Part shown: piece after piece, positions 8,469 to 17,002 of the stretch | Numbering within the stretch: the stretch's first letter is position 1 | Layout: each line of letters starts with the position of its first letter | Source of the DNA: Paenibacillus sp. NFR01 | Lineage (GTDB): Bacteria > Bacillota > Bacilli > Paenibacillales > Paenibacillaceae | Direction of reading: 5' to 3' | DNA: 64,000 bases | Assembly: GCF_900111565.1 (NCBI RefSeq) | Contig: NZ_FOIK01000001.1 | Location: forward strand, 310,001-374,000 | The notes under the pieces: model-generated | Database searches by the model: none | Told to the model about the DNA's origin: nothing | What the model saw: only the letters and a program-made list of their open reading frames with translations | Translations under genes and position numbers: made by a program

Positions 8469-8515
8469 AAAAGGAGGCAACCCCAGCCATTCCCGGCGGG
8501 GCGCCTCCTTTTGTT
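8469..8515. terminator. Terminator between yuzB and ypsC
   Basis: AAAAGGAGGC (8469-8478) pairs perfectly with GCCTCCTTTT (8503-8512). It lies between convergent genes and has T-richness on the plus side. Confidence 0.8.
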
Positions 8516-8535
8516 TGCTTGCATTTGGTCAAACG

Positions 8536-9675
8536 TTATTTTGGCTGGCGCGGCGGCAGCGGTCCGAGGTACTGGTAATACTGGCACTCGATCCGGCCGT
8601 TGAACAGCTTGCGGCGTTTGTCGGCTTTGCGGCCGTAGAATTGCTCGAATTCCTTGATCGGACTGATCGCGAAAAACGACCAGGTCGGCAGATACAGCAT
8701 CATTTCGCCGAACTGCTTGGTCAGACGCTCCACTTCCTTGTCGTTGCCGAGCCGTTCGCCGTAAGGCGGATTCGTGATGATGCAGCCATAGTCGCCTTGC
8801 GGTCTGGCTTTGGCGGCCGCAATGGTCTTGAAGGTGATTTCGCCGGAGAGACCGGCGCTTTTGGCTGCGGCTTCGGCCACTTCAATCGCGGCGGGATCGA
8901 TGTCGCTGCCGGTCAATTGCAGCGGGTAGTCGTCCTTCACGGCGTCGATCGCTTCCTCGCGGGCCTGCTCCCAAAGACGCTGCGGAATTTCCGGCCAGCG
9001 CTCGGAGGAGAAGGTGCGCCGCAGGCCCGGCGCGATGTTCCAGGCGATCATCGCCGCTTCGATCAGAATCGTGCCCGAGCCGCAGCAAGGATCGTACAGC
9101 GGGCGGGTGCCGTTCCAGCGGCTGAGCTGGATGAGGGCGGCGGCCATGGTTTCCTTCAGCGGCGCTTCCGTCGCCTGGCGGCGGTAACCGCGTTTATGCA
9201 GACCGGGACCGGTTGTATCCAGCGTAATCAGGGCGATGTCGTTCAGCAGGATGACCTCCACCACGTAACGCGGCCCGTTTTCCGGGAACCATTCGGTGTG
9301 GTACGACAGCTTTAGCTTTTCGACAATGGCTTTTTTCACGATGCCCTGGCAGGCAGGTACGCTGGTGAGCTGCGATTTATGCGACCGGCCTTCGACCGGG
9401 AATTCGCCGTCTTGCGGAATCCAGTCTTCCCAGTTGATGGCTTTGACGCCTTCGAACAGCTCGTCGAAGGTGCGGGCGGGGAAGCGTCCCATGTTAATCA
9501 GCACGCGGTCCGAGGTGCGCAGCCACAGATTGCAGCGGCAGATGTCGTAGACGTCGCCGGTGAAGTGGACGCGGCCGTTCTCCGTCGTCGTCTCGTAGCC
9601 GAGTTCGTTCAGTTCCCGGGCTACGACGGCCTCCAGCCCCATCGGGGCGGTGGCGATCAATTGCAGTTTGTCCAA
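8536..9675 (-). CDS. ypsC: THUMP-domain 23S rRNA methyltransferase, YpsC/RlmL type
   Basis: The 379-residue protein has an N-terminal ferredoxin-like plus THUMP region (about 1-155) and a C-terminal SAM methyltransferase domain. Motif I is DPCCGSGTILIEAA and motif IV is ITNPPYGERLG, typical of N2-guanine RNA methyltransferases. Length and motifs match Bacillus YpsC, a homologue of the methyltransferase part of E. coli RlmL, acting on 23S rRNA. The ATG at 9675 gives MDKLQLIATAPMGLEAVV, a standard family start. Confidence 0.88.
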   Translation of the reverse strand: MDKLQLIATAPMGLEAVVARELNELGYETTTENGRVHFTGDVYDICRCNLWLRTSDRVLINMGRFPARTFDELFEGVKAINWEDWIPQDGEFPVEGRSHKSQLTSVPACQGIVKKAIVEKLKLSYHTEWFPENGPRYVVEVILLNDIALITLDTTGPGLHKRGYRRQATEAPLKETMAAALIQLSRWNGTRPLYDPCCGSGTILIEAAMIAWNIAPGLRRTFSSERWPEIPQRLWEQAREEAIDAVKDDYPLQLTGSDIDPAAIEVAEAAAKSAGLSGEITFKTIAAAKARPQGDYGCIITNPPYGERLGNDKEVERLTKQFGEMMLYLPTWSFFAISPIKEFEQFYGRKADKRRKLFNGRIECQYYQYLGPLPPRQPK

Positions 9676-9818
9676 AATAGGCTCAACTCCGTTTGGCTTG
9701 TAGATGTTTGCTTGCAGCCGTTACAATAGAACAGGATGCTTGTCTGTTCAAGTATAGGGGAATGCGCGGCACTACACAATACGCGGGGCTTCACAATATA
9801 GCGAAGAAGGGGAATTTC

Positions 9819-10454
9819 ATGCATACGCAAAATCAGGAGGAATACAGCGAGCGGCTTTATGCCGAAGATGAACTGCTGCTAAAGGTAAAACAAGCGATTC
9901 GGGAGGCTGGAATGCCCGAAGTGTCCATTGCGCCGGGCTACGGCCGGCTGCTGACCATGCTGGCGACCTTGTCCGGCGCTAAGCATGCTCTGGAGATCGG
10001 CGCGCTCGGCGGATACAGCGGGATTTGCCTGTGCCGGGGGCTTGCCGCCGGCGGTACGCTGACCTCGCTTGAGCTGAAGCCGGAATATGCGGAACTGGCT
10101 CGCACGCATGTCGAGGAAGCCGGTTTCGGCGGCGCCGTGGAGTACAAGCTCGGCCAGGCGATCGACAGCCTGCGGCAGCTGGAGCAGGAGGGCCGGACCT
10201 TTGATTTCTTTTTCATCGATGCCGACAAAGAAAATTATCCGAATTACCTGGAATACGGGATCAAGCTGGCTAACCCGGGCGCGATCATTGCCGGGGACAA
10301 CATCTTCCTCCGCGGACGTACGCTGAATGCCGAGAAGAACGGCCCTGCCGTACAGGCGATGCGCCGCTTCAACGAAATGATCGCCACCGACGAACGGCTG
10401 GACAGCACGCTGCTGCCGGCTTACGACGGGCTTGCGCTCGCTATTGTGAAATAG
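9819..10454 (+). CDS. SAM-dependent O-methyltransferase (COMT family)
   Basis: The 211-residue protein is of the catechol/caffeoyl-CoA O-methyltransferase type. Motif I is ALEIGALGGYSGICL, the acidic loop is SLELKPEYAE, and the metal-binding region is FFFIDADKENYPNY followed by AGDNIFLRG. These enzymes methylate hydroxyl groups of aromatic compounds or tRNA using a divalent metal; Bacillus YrrM (TrmR) is a tRNA member. ATG 9819 follows GAAGAAGGGGAA. The frame is open upstream to 9693 without a binding site. Confidence 0.8.
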   Translation: MHTQNQEEYSERLYAEDELLLKVKQAIREAGMPEVSIAPGYGRLLTMLATLSGAKHALEIGALGGYSGICLCRGLAAGGTLTSLELKPEYAELARTHVEEAGFGGAVEYKLGQAIDSLRQLEQEGRTFDFFFIDADKENYPNYLEYGIKLANPGAIIAGDNIFLRGRTLNAEKNGPAVQAMRRFNEMIATDERLDSTLLPAYDGLALAIVK

Positions 10455-10475
10455 ACGGGCGCTGGCCCGTTTTTT
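10455..10475 (+). terminator. Terminator after the O-methyltransferase
   Basis: ACGGGC (10455-10460) pairs with GCCCGT (10465-10470) over a GCTG loop and runs into TTTTTT. Confidence 0.85.
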
Positions 10476-10531
10476 ATATATGGGACTTGGCAGGAATAAG
10501 ACAATTACTTTTAGCGCTATTAAAAAAAGTC

Positions 10532-10579
10532 AAAAAAAGCGCGGAAACCGCCGGCATCCCGCCGTCCGTTTTCCGCGCT
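10532..10579 (-). terminator. Terminator after the FlxA-like gene
   Basis: AGCGCGGAAA (10538-10547) pairs perfectly with TTTCCGCGCT (10570-10579). On the minus strand the stem is followed by seven T residues (A-run 10532-10538). Confidence 0.8.
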
Positions 10580-10604
10580 GTCGGTTTTTCATTAATTATA
10601 TGCA

Positions 10605-10982
10605 TTAAATCCATGCATTAAAGTGGCCTTCGGCATCCACCGTAGCCGTCCGGGGATCGGTCAGCCGGATACCTCGGTATAACCCCGCTCCCTCGCCCGG
10701 CATTGCCGATGGCTGATCCTTAAGCGGAGAAGCCGGTACGAAATTGGCCGAAGCGACGCTTCCGGTCAACTGAACCATTTTGGCCTCCAGCAAGCGGATT
10801 TGCCGCTGCAGCTGCTCTCTCCGGTAAGGGGTTTGCTTCTCGCTGCCCTCTGCCTCGTTAACCTTGTCCAGCTCCGCCATGAGCCGGTTGCGCTGCTGTT
10901 CCAGGGAGCTTGCATCGCTCTGCGTACCGCCGTATGCCGTGATGGCCTGAACCGGGCTGACGCCCGCAATTGTCTGTGCCAT
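10605..10982 (-). CDS. FlxA-like family protein
   Basis: The 125-residue protein has a central coiled coil (about 25-75; SSLEQQRNRLMAELDKV...RREQLQRQIRLLEAKM) typical of FlxA-like proteins. FlxA of E. coli is controlled by the flagellar sigma factor, but the family function is unknown and no flagellar genes lie nearby. The C-terminus is Pro/Gly-rich and disordered-looking. The ATG at 10982 follows a purine-rich GGAGGAGCAGATC segment on the minus strand. Confidence 0.65.
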   Translation of the reverse strand: MAQTIAGVSPVQAITAYGGTQSDASSLEQQRNRLMAELDKVNEAEGSEKQTPYRREQLQRQIRLLEAKMVQLTGSVASANFVPASPLKDQPSAMPGEGAGLYRGIRLTDPRTATVDAEGHFNAWI

Positions 10983-11113
10983 GATCTGCTCCTCCGTTTC
11001 CCGCGAAAAGTTGGTTCTACTTTATTACCCCGATCCAGATGAATTGAACAGGAGTCACTTGGGTTGGAACAAACTTTTTTTGGGGTATACGGTCAGACGG
11101 CGGGCGACCGCCC

Positions 11114-13756
11114 TCACTCCGGAGGCCGTGACACCAGCCGCACCAGGTCCAGCGTCAGTACAGGCAGGACCAGGCCGGTGGGATAGGCCAGATAACGCGG
11201 CTCCCATTCGGGCGAGAACTTCTCTTTATACCGCCGCAGGCCGGAAAAACCGTACCAGTGCCCGCCCCGCTTGAAGACCAGATGGGCCAGCTTCTCCTCG
11301 CGGAACGACCCGGTGCTGTGGCCGACGTTCGAAAGCGGCGCGTTGCCAAGGTTAAAGCGTACGTACCCGTGTTCCTTTGCCCATTCCAAGAGCCGGACAA
11401 ACAAATAATCCATCGTCCCGTTCGGGGACCGCTTCAGATGGCGCATCAGGTCGATCGACAGCGTTATACCGCCGTCATATCCCGGCGCCAAGGAAGCGAA
11501 GGCCACGACTGCGCCATCGGGCTCGCGCAGCAGGGCAATCGGTGCAAGCTGGAGGTAATCCTCCTTGAACCAGCCCAGCGAATACCCTTTTTCGGCCCGG
11601 CGGCGCAGCCATTCGTCCGAGATGTGGCGCAATTCCTCCAGAAGCTCAGAAGAATGGGGAGGATCCGCCACCTCGAAGACGTAGCCTTCACGGACGAACC
11701 GGTTGGCGACGCTGCGCAGGTCACTGTTCTTTTTGCCCGCCGTCGTAAACGCCGAGAGCGGTACCATCGCTTCCTCGCCAAGCTTGAAGAAGCGGTAGCC
11801 CTGCTCATGGTACACCGGCAGATATTCCGGAGACACCTGATAGAATACGACAGAGAATCCGTATTTATCGGCTTCCTGCCGCAGTTCTCCGATGGCTGCC
11901 TCCGCCAATCGCTTCGGCCCCACGGGGTCGCCTAGTACGACCAGTTTGTCGCGTACCCCTGCAAAGGCAAGCAGAACCCGGCCGTCCTGCGCCCAGAACA
12001 GCCGTTTGTCGCCCAGGAACAGCATATGGCTGAGCGGATTTCCGGTCTCCTGTTCCAGGAATGCGGCCAGCCGTGCCTGATTCAGCGGTTCGCCCAGTTC
12101 GCGGGCGCGCCGGCTTGGACGAAGGACAGCTACCAGCGTTACCAGCAGCCAGGACAGGACAAGCCCTCCGGCTGCGGTATATGCGGCATGGCTGTGCTGT
12201 TGGAGCCACTCCGGCTCCAGGCCCGGCGGCAGCCGCTTGAGAAATCCGTGGTGCGAATAACTGCCGAGCCAGCCGTACAAGACGGCAACCAGCGCTGTAC
12301 CGAGTCCCCACAAGAACGCGGTCTGCTCAGAGAACGGGGCGCTGATACGGTAGAATCGCGACCGGGAGATCCAGAGCAGCAAAGCGACGGCAAGAAGAAA
12401 GATCGCCTCCTCGTAATCGAACCCCTTGGTAAAAGCAAAGACCGCGCCGCTGACCAGCAGCAAGCCGGTGAGGCGGTAAGCCCGGTGGATCCGCAGCGAA
12501 ATTCCCCGGGACAGCAGCACCAGCGTAAAGCCGATCAGTACGGACAGATGATGCGATACCCGCATTACCGGAAGCGACAGCAGGTCTTCGGTGAACTCCA
12601 GCCGGTATACCAGCTCCGGCGTCGCGGCCGACAGCAGCAGGATAAGCCCTGCAGCCAGTACCAGCTTGCCGAGCGCCCAGACGCCGAGATCGCTGAGGAA
12701 GCCGAATTGTCCCGGCCAGCCCCAGGCTTTCTGCCACAGATTCAGCGGAGCTTCCAGCGGACCAGAGTGGGGGGAGGCCGATTTTTTGGCAGGCAGTCCG
12801 ATTTCAAGCGCCGCAAATGCCAAACCGATCAGCCAGGGCACCAGATAATAGAACAGCCGGTATATGACCAGCGCGGCCATCGCCTGGTCACCGTCATTGC
12901 CCAGGAGCTGGAGCCCGAGCAGCGCAATCAGGTCGAATGCCCCGATGCCGCCGGGGGCCATGCTGAGAATGCCCGCAACAGCGGCGACCACGTACAGGCT
13001 CATCACCGAGCGGAGATCGGCGGTACCCAGCATGGTATGGGCAATGACCCAGAAGGTGAGTCCGGCGCCCGTCCATTCCAGGAACGAAGAGCCCACCGAA
13101 CCGCCGACGGTCAGCCAAGGCGTGCGTCCTTCGCCCCGGTTCACCCATTTGGCGAACAGCGAGGACCGCTGCATGACGACAAACAGCGGCAAATACAGCG
13201 CCATTGCCCAAACGGCGAACCGCAGCCATCCATGTTCCATGAACAGCTGATGCGCCGGGAGCAGCCCGAGCAGAACGGTCCAGGATAACAGCGACAGACC
13301 GGTGATCATGATCGGCGAGAGGAAGACGATGGCCGGGGTCAGGGTCTGGGCGGGGATGCCGCTTTTTTTGTACAGCAGCGTACGCAGCCCGGCTCCCGCC
13401 AATCCGGCAAAGCCGATGAGATTATTGAAGGTGTTGGCAATCCAGGAATAACGGATAAGAGTCCAGGTGCTGATCCTTAACCGGAAATGGAATTTCAGCA
13501 GAAAATCATAAGCACTCATTACCGTGACCGCAGCGAGCGCAGTACCCATCATCGCCGCAATGTCGGGTGCCGGTACATGCCGTAGTTCATGCAAGGTCCG
13601 ACCGAGATGGATGCGCTTCAGTTCGCTTTGGCCTTCCCAATAGACGAGCCCGATGATCAGCACGGGAAAAAGGGCACGGACGGCGCGCATCCGGTAGACG
13701 GCGAGCAGCAGCCGGAGAATTTTAAAGCGTTCGAGTGCGGATTTGCCAGTGTTCAT
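11114..13756 (-). CDS. mprF: Phosphatidylglycerol lysyltransferase/flippase MprF
   Basis: The 880-residue protein has the MprF layout: an N-terminal polytopic flippase half (about 14 hydrophobic helices to residue 530) and a soluble C-terminal DUF2156 domain that transfers an amino acid from aminoacyl-tRNA to phosphatidylglycerol. Signatures include LRTLLYKKSGI and MAPGGIGAFD in the membrane half, and LGDPVGP and FNLGNAPLSNVG in the synthase half. Lysyl-PG lowers surface charge and protects against cationic peptides and daptomycin. Start is MNTGKSALER at 13756; the frame reaches 13843 without support. It seems to be monocistronic. Confidence 0.9.
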   Translation of the reverse strand: MNTGKSALERFKILRLLLAVYRMRAVRALFPVLIIGLVYWEGQSELKRIHLGRTLHELRHVPAPDIAAMMGTALAAVTVMSAYDFLLKFHFRLRISTWTLIRYSWIANTFNNLIGFAGLAGAGLRTLLYKKSGIPAQTLTPAIVFLSPIMITGLSLLSWTVLLGLLPAHQLFMEHGWLRFAVWAMALYLPLFVVMQRSSLFAKWVNRGEGRTPWLTVGGSVGSSFLEWTGAGLTFWVIAHTMLGTADLRSVMSLYVVAAVAGILSMAPGGIGAFDLIALLGLQLLGNDGDQAMAALVIYRLFYYLVPWLIGLAFAALEIGLPAKKSASPHSGPLEAPLNLWQKAWGWPGQFGFLSDLGVWALGKLVLAAGLILLLSAATPELVYRLEFTEDLLSLPVMRVSHHLSVLIGFTLVLLSRGISLRIHRAYRLTGLLLVSGAVFAFTKGFDYEEAIFLLAVALLLWISRSRFYRISAPFSEQTAFLWGLGTALVAVLYGWLGSYSHHGFLKRLPPGLEPEWLQQHSHAAYTAAGGLVLSWLLVTLVAVLRPSRRARELGEPLNQARLAAFLEQETGNPLSHMLFLGDKRLFWAQDGRVLLAFAGVRDKLVVLGDPVGPKRLAEAAIGELRQEADKYGFSVVFYQVSPEYLPVYHEQGYRFFKLGEEAMVPLSAFTTAGKKNSDLRSVANRFVREGYVFEVADPPHSSELLEELRHISDEWLRRRAEKGYSLGWFKEDYLQLAPIALLREPDGAVVAFASLAPGYDGGITLSIDLMRHLKRSPNGTMDYLFVRLLEWAKEHGYVRFNLGNAPLSNVGHSTGSFREEKLAHLVFKRGGHWYGFSGLRRYKEKFSPEWEPRYLAYPTGLVLPVLTLDLVRLVSRPPE

Positions 13757-13841
13757 AGGTTTGAAACCGCCTTTATTGTGATACGGGACGCCGGCGTCGG
13801 TGTCCACTGCCCCAGTATATAACGAACATGTCTCCTCATAC

Positions 13842-13897
13842 AAAAAAAAGCGCCGCCCGCCGCCGTTTTTCCACCGGCAGCAAGCGGCGCTTTTTTT
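13842..13897 (-). terminator. Terminator after the DUF4386 gene
   Basis: A-rich AGCGCCGC (13849-13856) pairs with GCGGCGCT (13884-13891), flanked by eight A and seven T. It can work in both directions and serves the minus-strand gene whose stop codon touches it. Confidence 0.85.
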
Positions 13898-14577
13898 CAG
13901 CGCTTGGATAGATTCAACCCTTTACTCAATAACCAGACGGCCAAGCTCATTTCGTAAACGCCCACGGGGAGCGCCAGGAGCCCCTTTGCTGCGGAAAAAG
14001 GACCGATGATCCCGAACATTTGCAGCATACCGGCTGTAAACACCATCGCGGCTGTGACCATTCCGGTGAACGCAAGCGGTTTAGGAACATAACCTGCCCG
14101 CAAGAGCAAATAACTGTACAGCATCGTGTTAATGCCTAACATGAAATTCGGACCCAGCATCGCCGTCCAGCGGTAAATTCCCTGAAGCAGCAGTCCGGAA
14201 GGCTCAAGACGAGACAGGCTTCCGGGGTCGGCGGGATTGTAAGCCGAGCTCAGTTGCAGCAAGCCTAAGATGCAGAGAAGACCGATTGCAATAAAAACGG
14301 CTTCCATAAATCGAAAGCAAAGATACCCCAGCGCCATATGTTCGTTCCAAAGCCGGAGGTATGGAAATAGCATAACCGCTGTTCCTACAGCCGTGACTAC
14401 AAGGATGAGGTCATTGAAGACGCCGAATAAGACTTTCGTTTCTGTCCCTTCCGCCACGGCTGTCTGCCAATGGTCCGATAAAACCGGTCCGTACAAAATC
14501 ACCGCAATTACCGACGATACGGCGGCAAGGATATAAAAGACCCCCAATATTCCAGCATTTCTCCGATCGCGCACCAT
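13897..14577 (-). CDS. DUF4386 membrane protein (copy 1)
   Basis: The 226-residue protein has about six membrane helices and starts MVRDRRNAGILGVFYILAA, typical of DUF4386. Function is unknown. It is transcribed divergently from the AraC-type regulator at 14676. A short dyad TCCAT-N9-ATGGA sits in the gap, so control by that regulator is plausible but unproven. A related DUF4386 protein is encoded at 15700. Confidence 0.7.
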   Translation of the reverse strand: MVRDRRNAGILGVFYILAAVSSVIAVILYGPVLSDHWQTAVAEGTETKVLFGVFNDLILVVTAVGTAVMLFPYLRLWNEHMALGYLCFRFMEAVFIAIGLLCILGLLQLSSAYNPADPGSLSRLEPSGLLLQGIYRWTAMLGPNFMLGINTMLYSYLLLRAGYVPKPLAFTGMVTAAMVFTAGMLQMFGIIGPFSAAKGLLALPVGVYEMSLAVWLLSKGLNLSKR

Positions 14578-14597
14578 CGTTATTCCTCCTAAGTTAA

Positions 14598-14616
14598 TCC
14601 ATTAAAATTTGATGGA
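14598..14616. promoter_or_regulatory. Small dyad between DUF4386 and AraC genes
   Basis: TCCAT and ATGGA form a 5-bp inverted repeat separated by 9 bp in the divergent promoter gap (14578-14675). It could be an operator, but the arms are short. Confidence 0.3.
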
Positions 14617-14675
14617 CTATGGTATACTGGATCCGAATGACCTTGAACCATTTCATACATAAGGGGTGGGCCTTC

Positions 14676-15545
14676 ATGGAACAGTCACCGATCATCGAAC
14701 GCGCTTTGACGCATATCGAGGAGCATTTGCAGCAGCCTTTGACCGTAGAATCCGTTGCCGGGGCCTTCAATATGTCCAAATATTATTTTCACCGGCTGTT
14801 TTCGGCGATGATGGGCTGCTCCCTCAGCCAATACATTCTGTCCAGAAGATTAAATGCGTCATTAACCATGATCCGCAATCATAGCGGTTCTCTGACCGAC
14901 ATTGCATACGGGCTTAATTTTGGAACGCAAGCCTCGTTTACCCGCGCCTTTAAACGGCAATACGGCGTCGCCCCCAGCTCGCTCAAATCGGGAAGTGCCT
15001 CGATCTCCCCCGTTCCCATTCCTGCGGTAGTGGCACGGCCGGTCAAAAATATCAACGGGGACATCGTTACGGATTTCACCCTGACCGATTTCCAGGCGAC
15101 CCGGATCAGCGGCATCGCCTTTGAGGTCGATTTGGCCGACGAGGATTACAAGACGAAGATTCGCTCGCAGGCGGAGAGGCTGCTAAGCCATATGGACGAA
15201 GTCACAAACAGCCCGTGTTATGTGATTTATTCCAACTGCCAGCCCGACTCTACCCGGTTCAAGGTGCTGTGCGGAATTCCAGGCGGTATCGAGATTGACG
15301 AGCCGTATTACTTCACCGTTGATGTACCTCGGATTTTTAGCGCGAGATTCAAATACAGCGGCGACCTGCTTGAAATCGGGGAGGTGCTGAAAGGCGATTA
15401 TGCCCGGTTCCTGAAAATCTCCAGGCTTGAAACAGCCGATACCGAAATCGAGCTCATCCAGGCTTTTGAAGACGTTCACCGGCTCGATGCGGACTATCAT
15501 ATTTATGCGCCGATCAAAAAACTCCCTTCGGATTGTGATTTGTAA
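14676..15545 (+). CDS. AraC-family regulator with GyrI-like effector domain
   Basis: The 289-residue protein has an N-terminal AraC DNA-binding domain with two HTH motifs (TVESVAGAFNMSKYYFHRLF, and LTDIAYGLNFGTQASFTRAFKRQYGVAP). The C-terminal half (about 135-289) is of the AraC_E_bind/GyrI type, usually sensing small, often cationic, molecules. The ATG at 14676 follows AAGGGGTGGG. Neighbouring DUF4386 membrane proteins are the likely targets by position. Confidence 0.8.
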   Translation: MEQSPIIERALTHIEEHLQQPLTVESVAGAFNMSKYYFHRLFSAMMGCSLSQYILSRRLNASLTMIRNHSGSLTDIAYGLNFGTQASFTRAFKRQYGVAPSSLKSGSASISPVPIPAVVARPVKNINGDIVTDFTLTDFQATRISGIAFEVDLADEDYKTKIRSQAERLLSHMDEVTNSPCYVIYSNCQPDSTRFKVLCGIPGGIEIDEPYYFTVDVPRIFSARFKYSGDLLEIGEVLKGDYARFLKISRLETADTEIELIQAFEDVHRLDADYHIYAPIKKLPSDCDL

Positions 15546-15699
15546 TGCCTCGGCCTTACATTAACTTCTGCTGCAATAAAAATAACATAACGGATACCGT
15601 ACGGCTTTCCACATCTTGCTGTAATTAACTTAAGTCAATGAACGCCTCCAGCCCTCCGGATACAATGGACGAAAGCACACATGATCAGGAGGGTTCATT

Positions 15700-16410
15700 A
15701 TGAACGTTCAAAAAATGCCGGAGCTGCGGAAATATGCCTTAACCGCCGGGGTTGCGCTGATGCTGATGACCGCGGCCGCCGCGTTTGCGTACGGTTATGC
15801 GCATGCAAGCTTCATAGTGCAAGGAGATGCCGAAGCTACGTTCGGAAATCTTCTCTCGCACTCCAATAGGTTCAAAGCGGAAATCTTCGGCTGGATGGTG
15901 ATTATGGTCTGCGATATCGTGGCGGCCTGGGCGTGTTATCTGCTCATGAAGCCCGTACATCCGCAGCTGTCCCTGCTGGGCGCATGGCTGCGGCTGATCT
16001 ATTCGGGGATATTGGGAGTCGCAATCGCCATGTTGCTGTTGGTTCTGCAGACCGTGAATCAAAGGGGAGACGTTGCAAGTATTTTTACGGACGAACAGCT
16101 CGCCGCGAACGCGATGCTGCATATGACGGCTTTTGATGCCGTCTGGTCGATGGGACTGATCGTTTTTGCAGGGCATTTGCTCATTCTGGGTGTATTGACG
16201 CTGCGGGCGGACCGCATGCCGAAATGGATCGGCATCTTATTGCTGCTGGGTGCGCTGGGCTACTTTCTGATCCATGTCGTGAAGCTTTTTTTCGCAGATG
16301 CCGAAGGGGTTGCCAAAATCCTGGAAATCGTGTTCATGATACCGATGACAGCGGGAGAAGAGGGCTTCGGGCTGTGGATGCTGTTCAGGGGAGGGAAAGC
16401 CGCTTCTTGA
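15700..16410 (+). CDS. DUF4386 membrane protein (copy 2)
   Basis: The 236-residue protein has about six membrane helices with charged short loops. Features such as TAFDAVWSMGLIVFAGHLLILG and RADRMPKWIGILLLLGALGYF place it in DUF4386. The ATG follows CAGGAGGGTTCATT. Its last 26 bases overlap, antisense, the 3' end of the Crp/Fnr gene. It is not a close copy of the gene at 13897, so a recent duplication is unlikely. Confidence 0.7.
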   Translation: MNVQKMPELRKYALTAGVALMLMTAAAAFAYGYAHASFIVQGDAEATFGNLLSHSNRFKAEIFGWMVIMVCDIVAAWACYLLMKPVHPQLSLLGAWLRLIYSGILGVAIAMLLLVLQTVNQRGDVASIFTDEQLAANAMLHMTAFDAVWSMGLIVFAGHLLILGVLTLRADRMPKWIGILLLLGALGYFLIHVVKLFFADAEGVAKILEIVFMIPMTAGEEGFGLWMLFRGGKAAS

Positions 16411-16972
16411 TTCTGCTCAGCGATTCAGGGGTGATTCCAAGATAGCTCGCCAACTGGTGCTGCGGAACGCGGTTGATCAGGGAGGGGCGTTTCTGAAGCA
16501 AGGTTTTGAAGCGCTCTTCCGGCGATGAAGCGATAAAAGCGGCAAATTCCTCCTGAACGTTGCTGAAGCTTTCCTCGATCATTCTGCGGGTCATCAGCTC
16601 CAGCTGCGGATATTTCCGGTACATGTCCTGCTCGGTGTTCAGATCCCCGATGACCATTACCGAGTCTTCCAGGCAGCAGAACGTATAGTCGGACGATTTA
16701 TCCCGTTTATGATGGTTGAAAAGGACGACGGCCTGCCCTTCGGTATAAAAATTCGACGTAATCTCCCGGCCGGCTTCATCCACCGAATACTGCCTCACAC
16801 ATCCCTGCAGAATAAAATAACATTTAGTTGGAGCATCGCCCTGCCTGAACAGCATTGCCCCTTTCTTCAATTCCTCGACCTGGATCTCGTTCATGATCGC
16901 CTGCTGCTCCTCTTGATTAAGCGAAGTCAGAGCCGACATGTACTCAAATAAAATATGGCTCAATTCTGTCAT
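16385..16972 (-). CDS. Crp/Fnr-family regulator
   Basis: The 195-residue protein has an N-terminal cyclic-nucleotide-binding beta-roll (KKGAMLFRQGDAPTKCYFILQGCVRQY) and a C-terminal winged HTH (HQLASYLGITPESLSRIKKRL). No FNR-type N-terminal Cys cluster is present. The ligand is unknown. Convergent with the second DUF4386 gene, with which it shares 26 bp of 3' end. This arrangement is common for small Crp-like regulators paired with a membrane protein gene. Confidence 0.8.
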   Translation of the reverse strand: MTELSHILFEYMSALTSLNQEEQQAIMNEIQVEELKKGAMLFRQGDAPTKCYFILQGCVRQYSVDEAGREITSNFYTEGQAVVLFNHHKRDKSSDYTFCCLEDSVMVIGDLNTEQDMYRKYPQLELMTRRMIEESFSNVQEEFAAFIASSPEERFKTLLQKRPSLINRVPQHQLASYLGITPESLSRIKKRLSLP

Positions 16973-17002
16973 CCTCCCCGTGCCCCTCCCTTTCGATAAT
17001 CC

